This document shows positions 44,191-53,746 of a DNA stretch of 64,000 nucleotides, piece by piece. Position numbers and translations under genes: made by a program. Numbering within the stretch: the first letter of the stretch is position 1; every line of letters starts with the position of its first letter. Source of the stretch: Cricetomys ansorgei (lineage: Eukaryota; Chordata; Mammalia; Rodentia; Nesomyidae); the NCBI GenBank assembly GCA_026225945.1, contig JAMJFZ010000818.1, positions 4,680,001-4,744,000 of the forward strand, in the 5' to 3' direction. Below the pieces are notes generated by a model. The model was not told the DNA's origin, ran no database searches, and saw nothing but the letters and a program-made list of their open reading frames with translations.

Positions 44191-44640
44191 CAGGATTCTG
44201 CTTTAAATGTATTAATTCATGCAACCGTGTGTGGGAGGCACCTTTCTCCCCTCCCTCCCTCTCTCCTTCCCTTCTTCCCCTCTCCTCTTTCCCTCCAGCC
44301 CTCTCCCCTTAAGGGGATGGAAATGCCCAGGTGACAAAGGTCCTGGAAAAGAGCGAGACTCGTTCAGCATGGGTTTGGGAGAGAAGTGGAGAAGTTTTGA
44401 GAAAGACGTGGCAGAGTCTCCTGTTAGAACCGAACCTGTAGGCAAGAAGCTTGATGGCCTCCAAGTGCAGTCACTAGGCTGTCCTTGAGGATAGTTAGGT
44501 GGGAGCAAAGTTGCACTTGGGCAGAGCGGGGTTAGTACAGCCACAGGGGCAAGGACAATTGTGGAAAAGATGGCACACAGTCTCTCTCCTTCCCACCTCC
44601 TAGTTCTGCGCTGTTTTGTTCTCGCTACCACCACCACCTC
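44191..44640. other. Unassigned sequence upstream of WIPI2
   Basis: A pyrimidine-rich patch (CCCTCCCTC type) is at 44247-44310; otherwise nothing recognised. Confidence 0.45.
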
Positions 44641-44654
44641 CCATTTCCCCCCCC

Positions 44655-44770
44655 CCCCACACACACACTATAGGGTCTCCTAGACTGGCTTTGAACTCTG
44701 TAGCTGAGCTTGACCTTGAATTCCTGATCTTCCTGCCTCTACCTCCTAAATGATATTACAGGCATCTCCT
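44655..44770 (-). mobile_element. SINE B1 fragment
   Basis: GACTGGCTTTGAACTCTGTAG and TGATATTACAGGCATCTCC. Confidence 0.65.
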
Positions 44771-44805
44771 CATGCTTAGTTAAAGTAGGCTTTTAAAATT
44801 TTTGT

Positions 44806-44950
44806 TTCTTTGTTTTGGCCTTTGGAGACCTTGGCTGGCCTGGAACTCACAATGTAGACAAGGCTTGTAGACTGGGCTTGCCTTCAACTCAGAGATCCAC
44901 CTGCCTCTGCCTCCTGAGTGCTGGGATTAAATGTGCTACCATGCCTGACT
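44806..44950 (-). mobile_element. SINE B1
   Basis: TTGGCTGGCCTGGAACTCAC, GCCTCCTGAGTGCTGGG and GCTACCATGCCTGAC. Confidence 0.85.
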
Positions 44951-45064
44951 TTTCGTTTTTTTCTTTTTTTTTGCATTTGAGTGAAGAGGCAGCCTACAGA
45001 ATGAGGAAAAAAATCTTTAAAAGCTATACATACAAGAAGGTTAGTATCTAGAATATACAAAGAT

Positions 45065-45118
45065 TTTATATATATATAATATGTATATGTATGTGTATAT
45101 ATATATATACATACATAC

Positions 45119-45168
<50 letters not shown>
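45065..45168. repeat. (TA)n microsatellite
   Basis: About 100 bp of TA with TG and CATACA interruptions, next to the LTR at 45170. Confidence 0.97.
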
Positions 45169-45169
<1 letters not shown>

Positions 45170-45170
<1 letters not shown>

Positions 45171-45703
45171 GTGCCAGGGTCCAAAATCCCACTCCTCTAC
45201 CACCAAGAGCCCAGTTCTGATGCAAAAGCAAGGAGCCTATATTCTGCAGAGCAAACCAGCAGAGCAAACCAGCATCCTCGGATCAGGCACCAGGTGAAAT
45301 GGCCAACCCTGAGCAAAGGCTTACGGCCTTCTTATAGACAATAAGAGGAGGTTTTAACATGGATGAGGTAGGCTGGTTTCTAATTGAGGATCAGAAATGC
45401 GGTTTGCAAATGTCTAGTTTTGATTGGCTCATGCTCAAGGGGCTAACTGTCCACATTCTTAGCTATATCTGGTTAGCCATTAAAGTCAAGACATTTGGTT
45501 TATGGTCTTTAGGCTATCTGGCCAGATGAGATAGGAACTACCCTTGTACTGCTTCTCCTTTCTGATTGGTTCCCCTCAGAGTGGGGGTTTTTATGGCTTT
45601 CTCTTAGAATTTGCTAGCTTGCAGGGTCAGGCCCAGGTCAGGGGCTTGAGCAGCACACTGTGGGCCTGGACCAGGCCTGAGAAGAGATGAGGGACCTTGC
45701 ACA
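45170..45703 (-). mobile_element. ERV-type solo LTR, 534 bp
   Basis: On the minus strand it starts TGTGCAAGG and ends CCTGGCACA. It carries two CCAAT-type boxes (ACCAATCAG, GCCAATCAA) and a TATAAG box about 180 bp before its end. Flanks TATAGT and TACACT match at 4 of 6 positions, a possible eroded target duplication. It differs from the other LTR family here and has no internal viral sequence. Confidence 0.65.
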
Positions 45704-45730
45704 TACACTCAAAGAGGAATGGAATTTAGG

Positions 45731-45762
<32 letters not shown>
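45731..45762. repeat. (CA)n microsatellite
   Basis: About 16 CA units without a break. Confidence 0.97.
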
Positions 45763-45765
<3 letters not shown>

Positions 45766-45811
45766 TATACAAAGACTAAAGATCAAGAAAACAACCCAAT
45801 TAAAAAGGACA

Positions 45812-45978
45812 TGGAGCCGGGGCTGCTGGGACATGCCTTTAATCCCAGCACTTGGCAAGCAGAGGCAGGCAGGTCTCTGAGTTCCAGGCCAGCCTGGTCT
45901 ACAGAGTGAGTTCCAGGACACCAGGACAGCCAGAGATACCCAAAGGAATCCTGTCCTGGAAAACACAAAACAAAAAAC
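45812..45978 (+). mobile_element. SINE B1
   Basis: GAGCCGGGGCTGCTGGG, TAATCCCAGCACTTGGC, GCCAGCCTGGTCTACAGAG and an ACAAAACAAAAAACC tail. Confidence 0.92.
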
Positions 45979-45979
45979 C

Positions 45980-46099
45980 TAGCATGGATGTGGAGAAAGT
46001 GGGAAACTCACTCACTTTTGGTGGGAGCACGAACTGCTACAACCACTATGAAAATCAGCGTGGAGATTCCTCAAAAAGCTATAGATCCGTCACATGACT
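45980..46099 (+). mobile_element. L1 3' region, first half
   Basis: GGATGTGGAGAAAGTGGGAA, ACTGCTACAACCACTATG and GGAGATTCCTCAAAAAGC match the L1 ORF2 end. The element continues at 46499. Confidence 0.85.
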
Positions 46100-46498
46100 T
46101 GTCTTAGGGTTTCTATTGCTGCTACAAAAAACCATGACAAAAAAAAAAAAAAAAAGGAAAATTGGGGAAGAAAGGGTTCATTTAGCTTTCAGTTCCACAT
46201 CACAGTTCCTTATCAAATGTAGTCAGAACAGGAACTCAGTAGGGCAGGAACCCGGAGGCAGGAGCTGGTGCAGAGGCCATGGAGGGAGGGGTGCTGCTTA
46301 CTGGCTTGCTCCTCACGGCTTGCTCAGCCTGCTTTCTTATAGAACCCGGGACCACCAGCCCCGGGGCGGGCTCCCCTGCCAATTTCTAATCATGAAAATG
46401 CCTTACAGCTGGATCTTATGGAGGCATTTCCACTATTGGGATTCCCTCCCTTCAGATAACTCTAGTTTGTACGTCAATCTGGTATAAAACCAGCCAGC
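46100..46498 (+). mobile_element. Unclassified rodent repeat inserted in L1
   Basis: It starts TGTCTTAGGGTTTCTATTGC and ends AAACCAGCCAGC. The flanks ACATGACT and ACACGACT form an 8-bp duplication with one change. An internal A17 run is at about 46139-46156. It is related to 1155-1490. Confidence 0.75.
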
Positions 46499-46999
46499 AC
46501 ACGACTCCACGATACCTGGGTATATACACCCAAAGGACTTTACATCCTGCTACAGGGGATACGTTCACTGCTGCTCTGTTCACAGTAGGTGGGAAATGGA
46601 AACTGTTAATAGGTAATGAAAATGTGGTACATTCACACAATGGTATATTATTCAACTGTTAAGAAAGAAATCATGAAAGTTGCAGGTAAATGAACAGAGC
46701 TGGAAATCACCATTCTATGTGAGGTCACCCAGACCCCAAAGACACACATCACGTGTTTTCTCTCACTTGTGGATGTTACCTTCGAATCTTCAGATATGAA
46801 TGTTTTACTTGAAATACTCACAGAGGTCAGGGAATTGGTAAGGTGCTAAGGGTGGGGCTTTCACGGGAGGAGAGATCACATGTAGTGATATAAAGAGGTA
46901 AAGGCAAAGAATGGAGCAGGAAGGGTTAAATGATGTGGGGGATGGGAGTTCAGGGTAGAGGAGAGAATATAGGGAGGAATAACAAACATTAAAGGCTTC
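46499..46999 (+). mobile_element. L1 3' region, second half
   Basis: CCTGGGTATATACACCCAAAG, AATGTGGTACATTCACAC and GTGAGGTCACCCAGACCC are L1 3' landmarks in the same order and direction as the piece at 45980. Confidence 0.85.
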
Positions 47000-47010
47000 A
47001 GAAAAAGCCA

Positions 47011-47167
47011 GCTGGGCAGTGGTGGCACACGCCTTTAATCCCAGCACCTGGGAGGCAGAAGCAGGCAGATCTCTTGAGTCTGAGGCCACTCTGGTCTACA
47101 GAACGAGTTCCAGGACAGCCAGAGTTACACAAGAGAAACCCTGTCTCGAAAAACAGAAAAGGTTTTT
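47011..47167 (+). mobile_element. SINE B1 inserted in L1 3' UTR, perfect target duplication
   Basis: GCTGGGCAGTGGTGGCACACG head, CCTGTCTCGAAAAACAG tail. AGAAAAAGCCA flanks it on both sides (47000-47010 and 47168-47178), an exact 11-bp match. Confidence 0.95.
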
Positions 47168-47690
47168 AGAAAAAGCCATACGGGAACTCACTACTGTTGA
47201 AGCTTCCCACATTATACAGACGCACACATATAAGAAGAATTAAATGGAGTTACCCTATATAACAGGGAAAGCCCTACTAGACACCACAGGCTGGCAACTA
47301 AAAAGCCTAGACTGAGAATGAGTCACCTCTTTCAGAGTTGATGGACAGCAAGGTCAAAAGGCCCTCAAACATGACAGGCTACTGTCCATGGTTATGCTCC
47401 AGAACTTGATAGTAATACCCTATTGCTGAAGATACCATGTACTCGAGTCATAGAACATGGAAGAATCAAACTGGTACTGACCCTACTGGCTAGCTCTCAT
47501 AGAGCTGCATGCTACCTGAGTAGCTAAGTGATCATCAGTCTTCCCCAGCCGCGAACCCCATGAGCTATAGTAATGAAAGGCCAGGCAAAACAAGCCCGCC
47601 ATGCAATAACGGCACAGACATCATGGAAGTAACCAAGACAGCTTTTTCAATAAGAGGAATAAATTCCCCTACCTAACACAACACCTGGGA
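47168..47690 (+). mobile_element. L1 3' UTR, continuation
   Basis: AAGCCATACGGGAACTCAC and ATGGAGTTACCCTATATAAC continue the L1 3' UTR after the B1. The downstream part is less certain. Confidence 0.55.
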
Positions 47691-47759
47691 ATTATTTTAA
47701 GCATGCTTACCTGCTGTGTAGGGATTGACCTAGCCAAGTGGGGGAGGGGACGAAGAGAG

Positions 47760-47803
47760 GGCAAACGCACAGAAACACAGACACAAACACACACACACAC
47801 ACA
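47760..47803. repeat. (CA)n microsatellite
   Basis: ACAGAAACACAGACACAAAC, then a CA run. Confidence 0.9.
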
Positions 47804-47999
47804 ACGATTTGGATGGTCTGAGTTCTCTGATGGAGACGCTGCAGCACCTATGAAGCTTAGCGTACTTATTATGTAAGTGAGCCTCGAACACGCCGTCCTC
47901 CCGTCCCGTCTCAGTGTCGTCTCCTGTGGTGCTGGGACTGTTGGCACGCACCACCTTGCTCAGCCATATTTGATTTCAATTAGACAATCCATTTACTTA

Positions 48000-48145
48000 T
48001 TTGTTTTGAGGCAGGGTCTTACTATGTTGCCCAGACTGACCTGGAACTTCCTGGGTAAACAGGCTGGCCTCGAACTCACAGAGATCTGCCTGTTTCTGTC
48101 TCTGGAGTGTTGGGATTTCAAGGCCTGTGATATCACACAAGGCTG
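48000..48145 (-). mobile_element. SINE B1
   Basis: TTTGTTTTGAGGCAGGGTC, CCTGGAACTTCCTGGG and CTCGAACTCACAGAGATC. Confidence 0.85.
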
Positions 48146-48164
48146 TCGATTATTCTGAGAAAGT

Positions 48165-48378
48165 ATTTCAGTTACTGTCTGACGGCCTCCAACATACTAT
48201 GTAGGTAAAAATGACCTTGACCTTCCTCATTGTCTTGCCTCCACTGGACTGAAATCACGGGTGTGTGCCACCACACCCAGTTTTTATGAGTTTATGTGGT
48301 GCTGAGAGTCAAACCCAGGGCTCTGAGCAAGCAGCCAGAGCAAGCACTCCAAATGAGCTGCCTCTCCAGGCCTCCAGG
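48165..48378 (-). mobile_element. B1 fragment plus ID/B2-type fragment
   Basis: TATGTAGGTAAAAATGACCTTG and GTGTGCCACCACACCCAG, then GCTGAGAGTCAAACCCAGG and GAGCTGCCTCTCCAGGCC. Confidence 0.7.
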
Positions 48379-48409
48379 GTTCTCCTCTAAGATGCATTTG
48401 AAAAGTAAA

Positions 48410-48632
48410 CTTTTTTTTTTTTTTTGTTTTGTGTTCAAAGTGAGTTCTCCACCCTCTTCTTTTTTGTTCTCTTAAAGGCGGGGATCTTGATTTCCTGATT
48501 CTTGTGCTTTAGCCTCCTGAATTACAGATATGCATCAATCACCACACCTGGTTAATGAGGTGGTGGGAATGAAAGCCAGGCCTCCTACACCTCAGGCAAG
48601 TGCTCTACCCCTGGACCCACCCTACCCCACGC
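48410..48632 (-). mobile_element. B1 remnant followed by ID fragment
   Basis: T15 tract, TTGATTTCCTGATTCTTG, then AAAGCCAGGCCTCC with CAAGTGCTCTACCCCTGG. Confidence 0.6.
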
Positions 48633-48644
48633 CCTCTTCATTTC

Positions 48645-48785
48645 TTTGTTTTGTGAGACAGGGTTTCTCCCTGTAGCCCCAGCTGTCTCAGGCTGTCTTG
48701 GAACTCACTCTGTAGACCAGGCTGGCCTCGAACCCAAAGATCTGCCTGCCTCTGCCTCCCAAGTGCTGGGATTAAAGGTGGTTTG
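48645..48785 (-). mobile_element. SINE B1
   Basis: TTTGTGAGACAGGGTTTCTC, AGACCAGGCTGGCCTCGAAC and GTGCTGGGATTAAAGG. Confidence 0.95.
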
Positions 48786-49127
48786 GCATTGCCAGGTTCG
48801 CCTATGGGTTATCACTGCTCCTGAATGGATGCAGCCTATCCCAAGTGCAGAGCTCTCCTGTCCTCTGTGCTGTGGCTCGCCCAGGAAGAACTCCCCTTGG
48901 CTTCCTGTTCTCCACGCTCCAGTGCTCCCCACTGAAGTTAGCCTCAGGTTTAAGATAAAGTCAGTCCTGAAGGGTAGGGCAAAACCACGGACCGCCTGTC
49001 CTAAAGTTGGCCTCCTCCCCAGGAGGAGGCCTAGGGACACTGCAGCCTGGCTGGGGCTGGGGACTGGCTTTTCTTGCTTGCTCTACAAATGAGTCCTTAG
49101 TGGGGCTGAGTATGGGTGGTGTCCACT
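48786..49127. other. Unassigned sequence
   Basis: No feature recognised. Confidence 0.4.
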
Positions 49128-49228
49128 GCTCTTTTGCTTTTAATCTATCTATATTTATTTATTTATGATGGTGTCTGTCTGGAGGTCAGAGGACAATTTT
49201 CAGGAGCAGATTCTCTTCTACTGTTGGA

Positions 49229-49271
<43 letters not shown>

Positions 49272-49330
49272 CAGATCACCAGGCTTGTAGGGCAAGAACT
49301 TTTATCTACTAAGTCATATCTCTGGCCCTC
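49128..49330 (-). mobile_element. SINE B3 with internal (GT)n
   Basis: CTGGAGGTCAGAGGACAATTT, GT run at 49231-49265, then CAGATCACCAGGCTTG and CTAAGTCATATCTCTGGCC. Confidence 0.88.
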
Positions 49331-49334
49331 TTTT

Positions 49335-49425
49335 CCTTTCTCTTTTTGAGACGGGGTCTCATGGTTGCTCAATCTGGTTCTGAACTCCCTCTGTAGCTGA
49401 TGGTGACCTTGAACTCCTTTGAAAA
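49335..49425 (-). mobile_element. SINE B1 fragment
   Basis: TTTTTGAGACGGGGTCTCATG and CTGATGGTGACCTTGAAC. Confidence 0.65.
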
Positions 49426-49640
49426 AACATTATTTTATGTGTATGAGTGGTTTTTTTGCCTGCATATATGTATAAGCACCGTATGTGTGCAGTACCTTTG
49501 GAGGTCAGAAGAGGGCATCAGATGCCCTGGGTTGGAGTTACAATAGTGTGAGTGGCCATGTGAGTGCTTGGGATGAAATTCCAATCATCTGCAAGAACAA
49601 CAAGTACTCTTACCCCACTAAGCCAAGTCTCAAGCCCTGT
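49426..49640 (-). mobile_element. SINE B3
   Basis: TTTTATGTGTATGAGTGG, GAGGTCAGAAGAGGGCATC and CTAAGCCAAGTCTCAAGCCC. Confidence 0.85.
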
Positions 49641-49885
49641 GACTTGGAACTCCTGATGGCCCTGTCTCAGTCTTTGAAGTGCTGGCATTTCAGGTGTAAG
49701 CCATGTATACTGAGCCTCACCTGGAACTTGCTATACTCAGCATACTGGCCTTGAAGTCACCATCCTCCTGCCTTAGCTTCCGGAATGCTGGAATTAAAGG
49801 TATGTGCCACCATGCCCACTGTGGCCTTGAACTTCTGATCTTCCTGCCTCCACCTAAATGCTGGGATTATAGGCAAGTGGCTCCC
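49641..49885 (-). mobile_element. Overlapping B1-like fragments
   Basis: GGCCCTGTCTCAGTCTTTG, then GGAATGCTGGAATTAAAGG and TGGCCTTGAACTTCTGATC, three diverged B1 segments one after another. Confidence 0.55.
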
Positions 49886-50280
49886 TGTCTGGTTTATCTG
49901 CCTCTGGGGAGGGAGCTCAGGGCCTCCCTGGTGCCCAGATAGCCCTCCCAGTTGCTTTGTATTGAGCACATTCTTTTTATTTCTTGCCTGCTATTTTACC
50001 ATACAGATATGCTCTTGTGTTTAAAATAGCACTTCCCAGCAGATAAGCTTCTATAATGCTGGTTTTCCCATAGTTCAGACATGTCTCATTTCCCCTCCAC
50101 TGATTCTCTAGGGGACTAGTCTGATTCTGGGACTTCAAATACCATTGCATTTCTTTATTTCCCCAAAGTAGCAAGGCAGAGTTGTTCAAAAGGAAGCAGT
50201 AGCACTGGTTAGAAAGAAAGATTCTTTCAGTCAAGACTCACTGCCTGCGAGTCGGGACTCCGGCATTAAGAATACAAGCT
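49886..50280. other. Unassigned sequence
   Basis: No feature recognised. Confidence 0.4.
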
Positions 50281-50282
50281 GT

Positions 50283-50458
50283 GGCAGGTGGTGGTGGTGG
50301 CAGTGGCCGTGCCGTACGCCTTTAAGCCCAGCACTCAGGAGGCAGAGGCAAGGGGATCTCTGTGAGTTCGAGGCCAGTCTGCTCTATATAGTGAGTTCCA
50401 GGACAGCCAGAGTTACAACAGAGAAACTGTCTCAAAAAACAAAACGAATCAAAACAAA
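50283..50458 (+). mobile_element. SINE B1
   Basis: GGTGGTGGTGGCAG, AAGCCCAGCACTCAGGAGG, GTTCCAGGACAGCCAGAG and an AACAAAACG tail. Confidence 0.92.
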
Positions 50459-50461
50459 AAG

Positions 50462-50750
50462 AATACAAGCTGCTCTCACAGAGGACCTGAGTCCTATTCC
50501 CAGGACCCAGATGAAGCAGCAGAGGACCCGAGTTCTATTCCCAGGACCCAGGTGAGGCAGCAGAGGACCCGAGTTCTATTCCCAGGACCCAGGTGAGGCA
50601 GCAGAGGACCCGAGTTCTATTCCCAGGACCCAGGTGAGGCATCTAGAACTTCAATTCCAGAGGATCATCCGACCTTCCTGGGCAGCTGCACTCAAGAGCG
50701 TATACCCACTCACGTGCTCCCACACAATCACAGAAACACACATGTGTTAA
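50462..50750 (+). mobile_element. SINE B2 with an expanded internal segment
   Basis: The B2 B-box region (GAGGACCTGAGTCCTATTCCC) is present in four copies at 50481-50640, then AATTCCAGAGGATCATC and a CA-rich end continue the B2. Confidence 0.85.
50481..50640 (+). repeat. 41-bp tandem array, four copies, from B2
   Basis: GAGGACC recurs at 50481, 50522, 50563 and 50604, exactly 41 bp apart. Copies 2 to 4 are identical; the first is diverged. Confidence 0.97.
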
Positions 50751-50941
50751 AGATTTTTTTTTCCCACAGCAGGCCACATGACTACTCAGGGACCACCTTT
50801 GTCTTCCTTCTGTCCATTTGATTCCCTCAAGCTGCAGAACGTTCCGGCCAACTGTTCACAAGAACAGAGTTCCACCTGGAGCTCTCCCAAGTGAAAAAAA
50901 CCCAAAGCTGGAGAAGGCTTTCTAGAATCGGGACATCCTAA

Positions 50942-51086
50942 AGTGGCTGTTGTGATGCCCATTTGCAATCCTAGGACTCAAGAAGTCGAGGCAGGATGAT
51001 CATCATGAGTTTGAGGTTAGTCTGAGTATATAGTAATTTCTAGGCTAGCCTAGGCTACATAGTCAGACCCTGACTGGAAAAAAAAG
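50942..51086 (+). mobile_element. SINE B1, diverged
   Basis: GTTGTGATGCCCATTTGC, AGTTTGAGGTTAGTCTGAG and CTGACTGGAAAAAAAAG. Confidence 0.75.
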
Positions 51087-51265
51087 TGTGTGTGTGTGTG
51101 TGTGTGTATTTGACTCAGTGGCAGAGTGCCTGTCTAGCCGTGTGAAGCCGGGGGTTCGATTTGTAGCATTAAATCACTTTTAAAAATAGAAATAGAACTC
51201 AGTCGGCAGAGTGCTTGCCTGGCACACACAAAGCCCTGGGTTCCAGCCCCATCGTGTAAACTGAG
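51087..51265 (+). mobile_element. (GT)n and two ID-type SINE copies
   Basis: GT run at 51087-51108, then TGACTCAGTGGCAGAGTGCC with GGGGTTCGATTTGTAGC, and GAACTCAGTCGGCAGAGTGC with CCTGGGTTCCAGCCCC. Confidence 0.8.
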
Positions 51266-51489
51266 CTTGACAGTGCAGGCCTACCATTCCAGCACTTGCA
51301 AAGGAGAGGCAAGAGAGTTATAAATCCAACATCATCTTTGGTGACAATAGGGTTCAAAGCCCAGCTGGGGCTATCTGAGAACATTTGATTAATAAAGAAA
51401 ATATAACTATTTTATGATATGGTGATTAAATTAAATGGTATATTTAGTGGGTGCTCCCTAAAAGTGACAGTCCTGCGGATGCTCTAAAT

Positions 51490-51710
51490 CAGTGGCTCTC
51501 AACCTTCCTAATGCCGGGACCCTTTAATACAGTTCCTCATGTCTTGGTGACCCCCAACCATTAAATTATTTTTGTGCTACTTCATAACTGTAATTTTGCT
51601 ACTGTTATGGATCATGATGTAAGTACCTTATATGCAGATGGTCTTAGGAGACCCCTGTGAAAGGATCTCTTGATGCCCAAAGAGGTTGCTGTCCAGATTG
51701 AGAACCCCTG
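51490..51710. mobile_element. hAT-type non-autonomous DNA element, perfect 8-bp target duplication
   Basis: It starts CAGTGGCTCTCAACCTTCC and ends GATTGAGAACCCCTG. CTCTAAAT flanks it on both sides (51482-51489 and 51711-51718), exactly the 8 bp made by hAT transposases. Confidence 0.95.
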
Positions 51711-51761
51711 CTCTAAATCACCAGCCCCTCTGTAATCATCTTTATGTGATTTTCCTACTGG

Positions 51762-51775
51762 CCACCAGGGGGCAC
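51762..51775 (+). promoter_or_regulatory. CTCF-type motif
   Basis: CCACCAGGGGGCAC matches the CTCF core CCASYAGRKGGCRS at every position. It lies between the WIPI2 and MMD2 promoters and outside recognised SINEs. Confidence 0.5.
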
Positions 51776-51824
51776 CACAGTCCAGGATATCGTTGAACTG
51801 TGGCTTCCTTCCCAGCTAGGGAAA

Positions 51825-51965
51825 GATTTACTTATTTTTATTTGGACATCTGTGTACCTTGTTAGGTTCCTGGTGCTCTTGAAGGCCAGAAGAGGGTGTT
51901 GGACCCCATGGAGCTGGAGTTATGGGTGTTTGTGAACCAATATGTGGGCTCTGGGGTGCGGTTTA
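51825..51965 (-). mobile_element. SINE B3 fragment
   Basis: AAGATTTACTTATTTTTATTTGG, GGCCAGAAGAGGGTGTTGG and GTTATGGGTGTTTGTGAACC; the head is missing. Confidence 0.8.
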
Positions 51966-53055
51966 GAGGCCCAGTGCTGGTTTGAAGGTCGCACAAAGGG
52001 GAGGGGTGACTTCAAGACCTGAGGCTTTGCAGAGAGCTTAGTGCTGGGCCCTGAAGAAACAGAAATCGTCCAGGAGAGGATAAGGCAGTGGGAATTGCAC
52101 AGAGGAGGTGAGAGGGAAGTTATTTATTTGGTGTTATCTGGACTGTAACAACTAGGCGGGAGGATGAATAAAGGGAGTTGTGTAGGGACCAACCTCGGGC
52201 TCTAGCTTTGCTGGAATCCGGAAGCAACACAAGGTGGTGTGAGAAGTCACCAAATGACCAGCATTTAGCCCTCCACTTCCTGAGACACTCAGCATGGGCC
52301 CTGGGCTTTATTATGTACCAATTCCTTCCAATTGGAAATTTTCCTTCCCAGGAAGAATGGAGACTCCTTAAGACTCAGGAAGTAAACAACTCACAAATCT
52401 CAGAAAGTTCCTGAAATTACCAGGATTCACAAGGCCCCTTGGCCAAGGTTGCAGAAGTAGTTATGATGGGCAGGGAGAGGGAACTAAGCTGCCTGTAAGT
52501 TATGTTGAGGGCTTCCAGGCTGCAGCTTTGGGGAGGCCTCACCCATGGTGGGGTAGGGTGGGCTTCTCAGAGATTCAGATACCTGAGTGGTGCTATTCCT
52601 TCAAGTAACTCCCCACCCACACTCCTTGCTAGAAACCCCAGGAAACTCACTATTGATTCATCAAGTTGGACTTTGATAGAAGTATTACTTTGGTCTGGCA
52701 TTGGCTTCCTGTGTTTGCTTTTGTCTCTCCAGGAAGAGTTCACAGAACAGGGCCCTGTCTGAGGAAGCTTCTGGAAGGATCTCCTTCCATTCTATTGTCT
52801 CTGGGATGCTCTCATCAGACCTGGCTTTCTGTAGAACGTCAAAGAAATGGGTTCAGCCATGCCCTCTGGGAGAAGAAGCTTCAGAACTCACTGGGAGCCA
52901 CCCCTCCCACCTCCAGGACAGCATGGCATAATGAACCCAAATAAACCAGGGCAATGGCATGGTCTGGAGGGTCACTGATGAAAGGGGAGGGGCTAACTGC
53001 TGCCTACTATGTGGGTGGGTCACAGAGACATCACACTGTAGAGAATGTGGGATTC
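51966..53055. other. Unexplained sequence, about 1.1 kb
   Basis: No SINE, L1 or known exon. A possible old LTR (AATAAA at about 52941-52946), but clear ends were not found. Confidence 0.4.
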
Positions 53056-53059
53056 TAAG

Positions 53060-53210
53060 CCAGGGTGGTGGTTCCTCCTAAGTATCCCAGCCAGCATTCG
53101 GGAGTTGGAGACAGGAGAATCACTGAAATATCAAGGCCAGCCTGAGCTACATAGTGTGTTCAAGGCTAGCTTGGGCTACATGGTGAGATCCCGTGTCCCC
53201 AAAGAAAACA
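53060..53210 (+). mobile_element. SINE B1, diverged
   Basis: GCCAGGGTGGTGGTTCC, AAGGCCAGCCTGAGCTAC and CCGTGTCCCCAAAGAAAAC. Confidence 0.78.
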
Positions 53211-53212
53211 AG

Positions 53213-53392
53213 GGGCCAATGGGATGGCTCAGCAGGTAAAGCTGCTTGCTGCCAAGCCCAACGATAACCCGAGTTCCGTCTCTGGAATCCACCTGGTGGG
53301 AAGAGAGAACTAGCCCCTAAACGTTGTCCTCTGGTCTCCACGTTCACGCCATGGCACATGCACACGCAAGTGTGTCACACACACTCAAAACA
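53213..53392 (+). mobile_element. SINE B2
   Basis: GGGGCCAATGGGATGGCTCAG head, CCCGAGTTCCGTCTCTGG B box, GTCCTCTGGTCTCCACG and a CA-rich end. Confidence 0.85.
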
Positions 53393-53494
53393 AACGAACA
53401 AATGGAAAAGGGAATTAATCAAAGCGAAGCAAAACCAAACTCCCTCTAATACAGGCAGGACTCCACGCTTTTGAAGCCCCACAAGAGGCAAAAC

Positions 53495-53580
53495 TAAAGC
53501 TGGATGTGGTAGCTGGTGCCTGTAACCCAGCCCTTGAAGGGCTGAGGCAGGAGGATTGCTGATGTTAGTTTGAAGGTAAG
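53495..53580 (+). mobile_element. SINE B1 fragment
   Basis: AGCTGGATGTGGTAGCTGG and GGGCTGAGGCAGGAGG. Confidence 0.65.
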
Positions 53581-53746
53581 TAGAGGGAATGTGTAGTAAG
53601 TTCCAGTCCTTCACTCTGTGAGACACTTTCAAACAGGAAAATTACATGTCCAGCATGGCTTGGCCCTGGAAACCTGACTTGGGCAGAGAGGGAACACAGA
53701 AAGGACATGCAGGCAGACAGACAGACAGATAAACACAAACACACAC

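Noticed and set aside
43318..44334. 338-residue open frame on the plus strand over the WIPI2 promoter
   Set aside because: CpG-rich DNA has few stops. The frame runs antisense to exon 1 and shows no domain.
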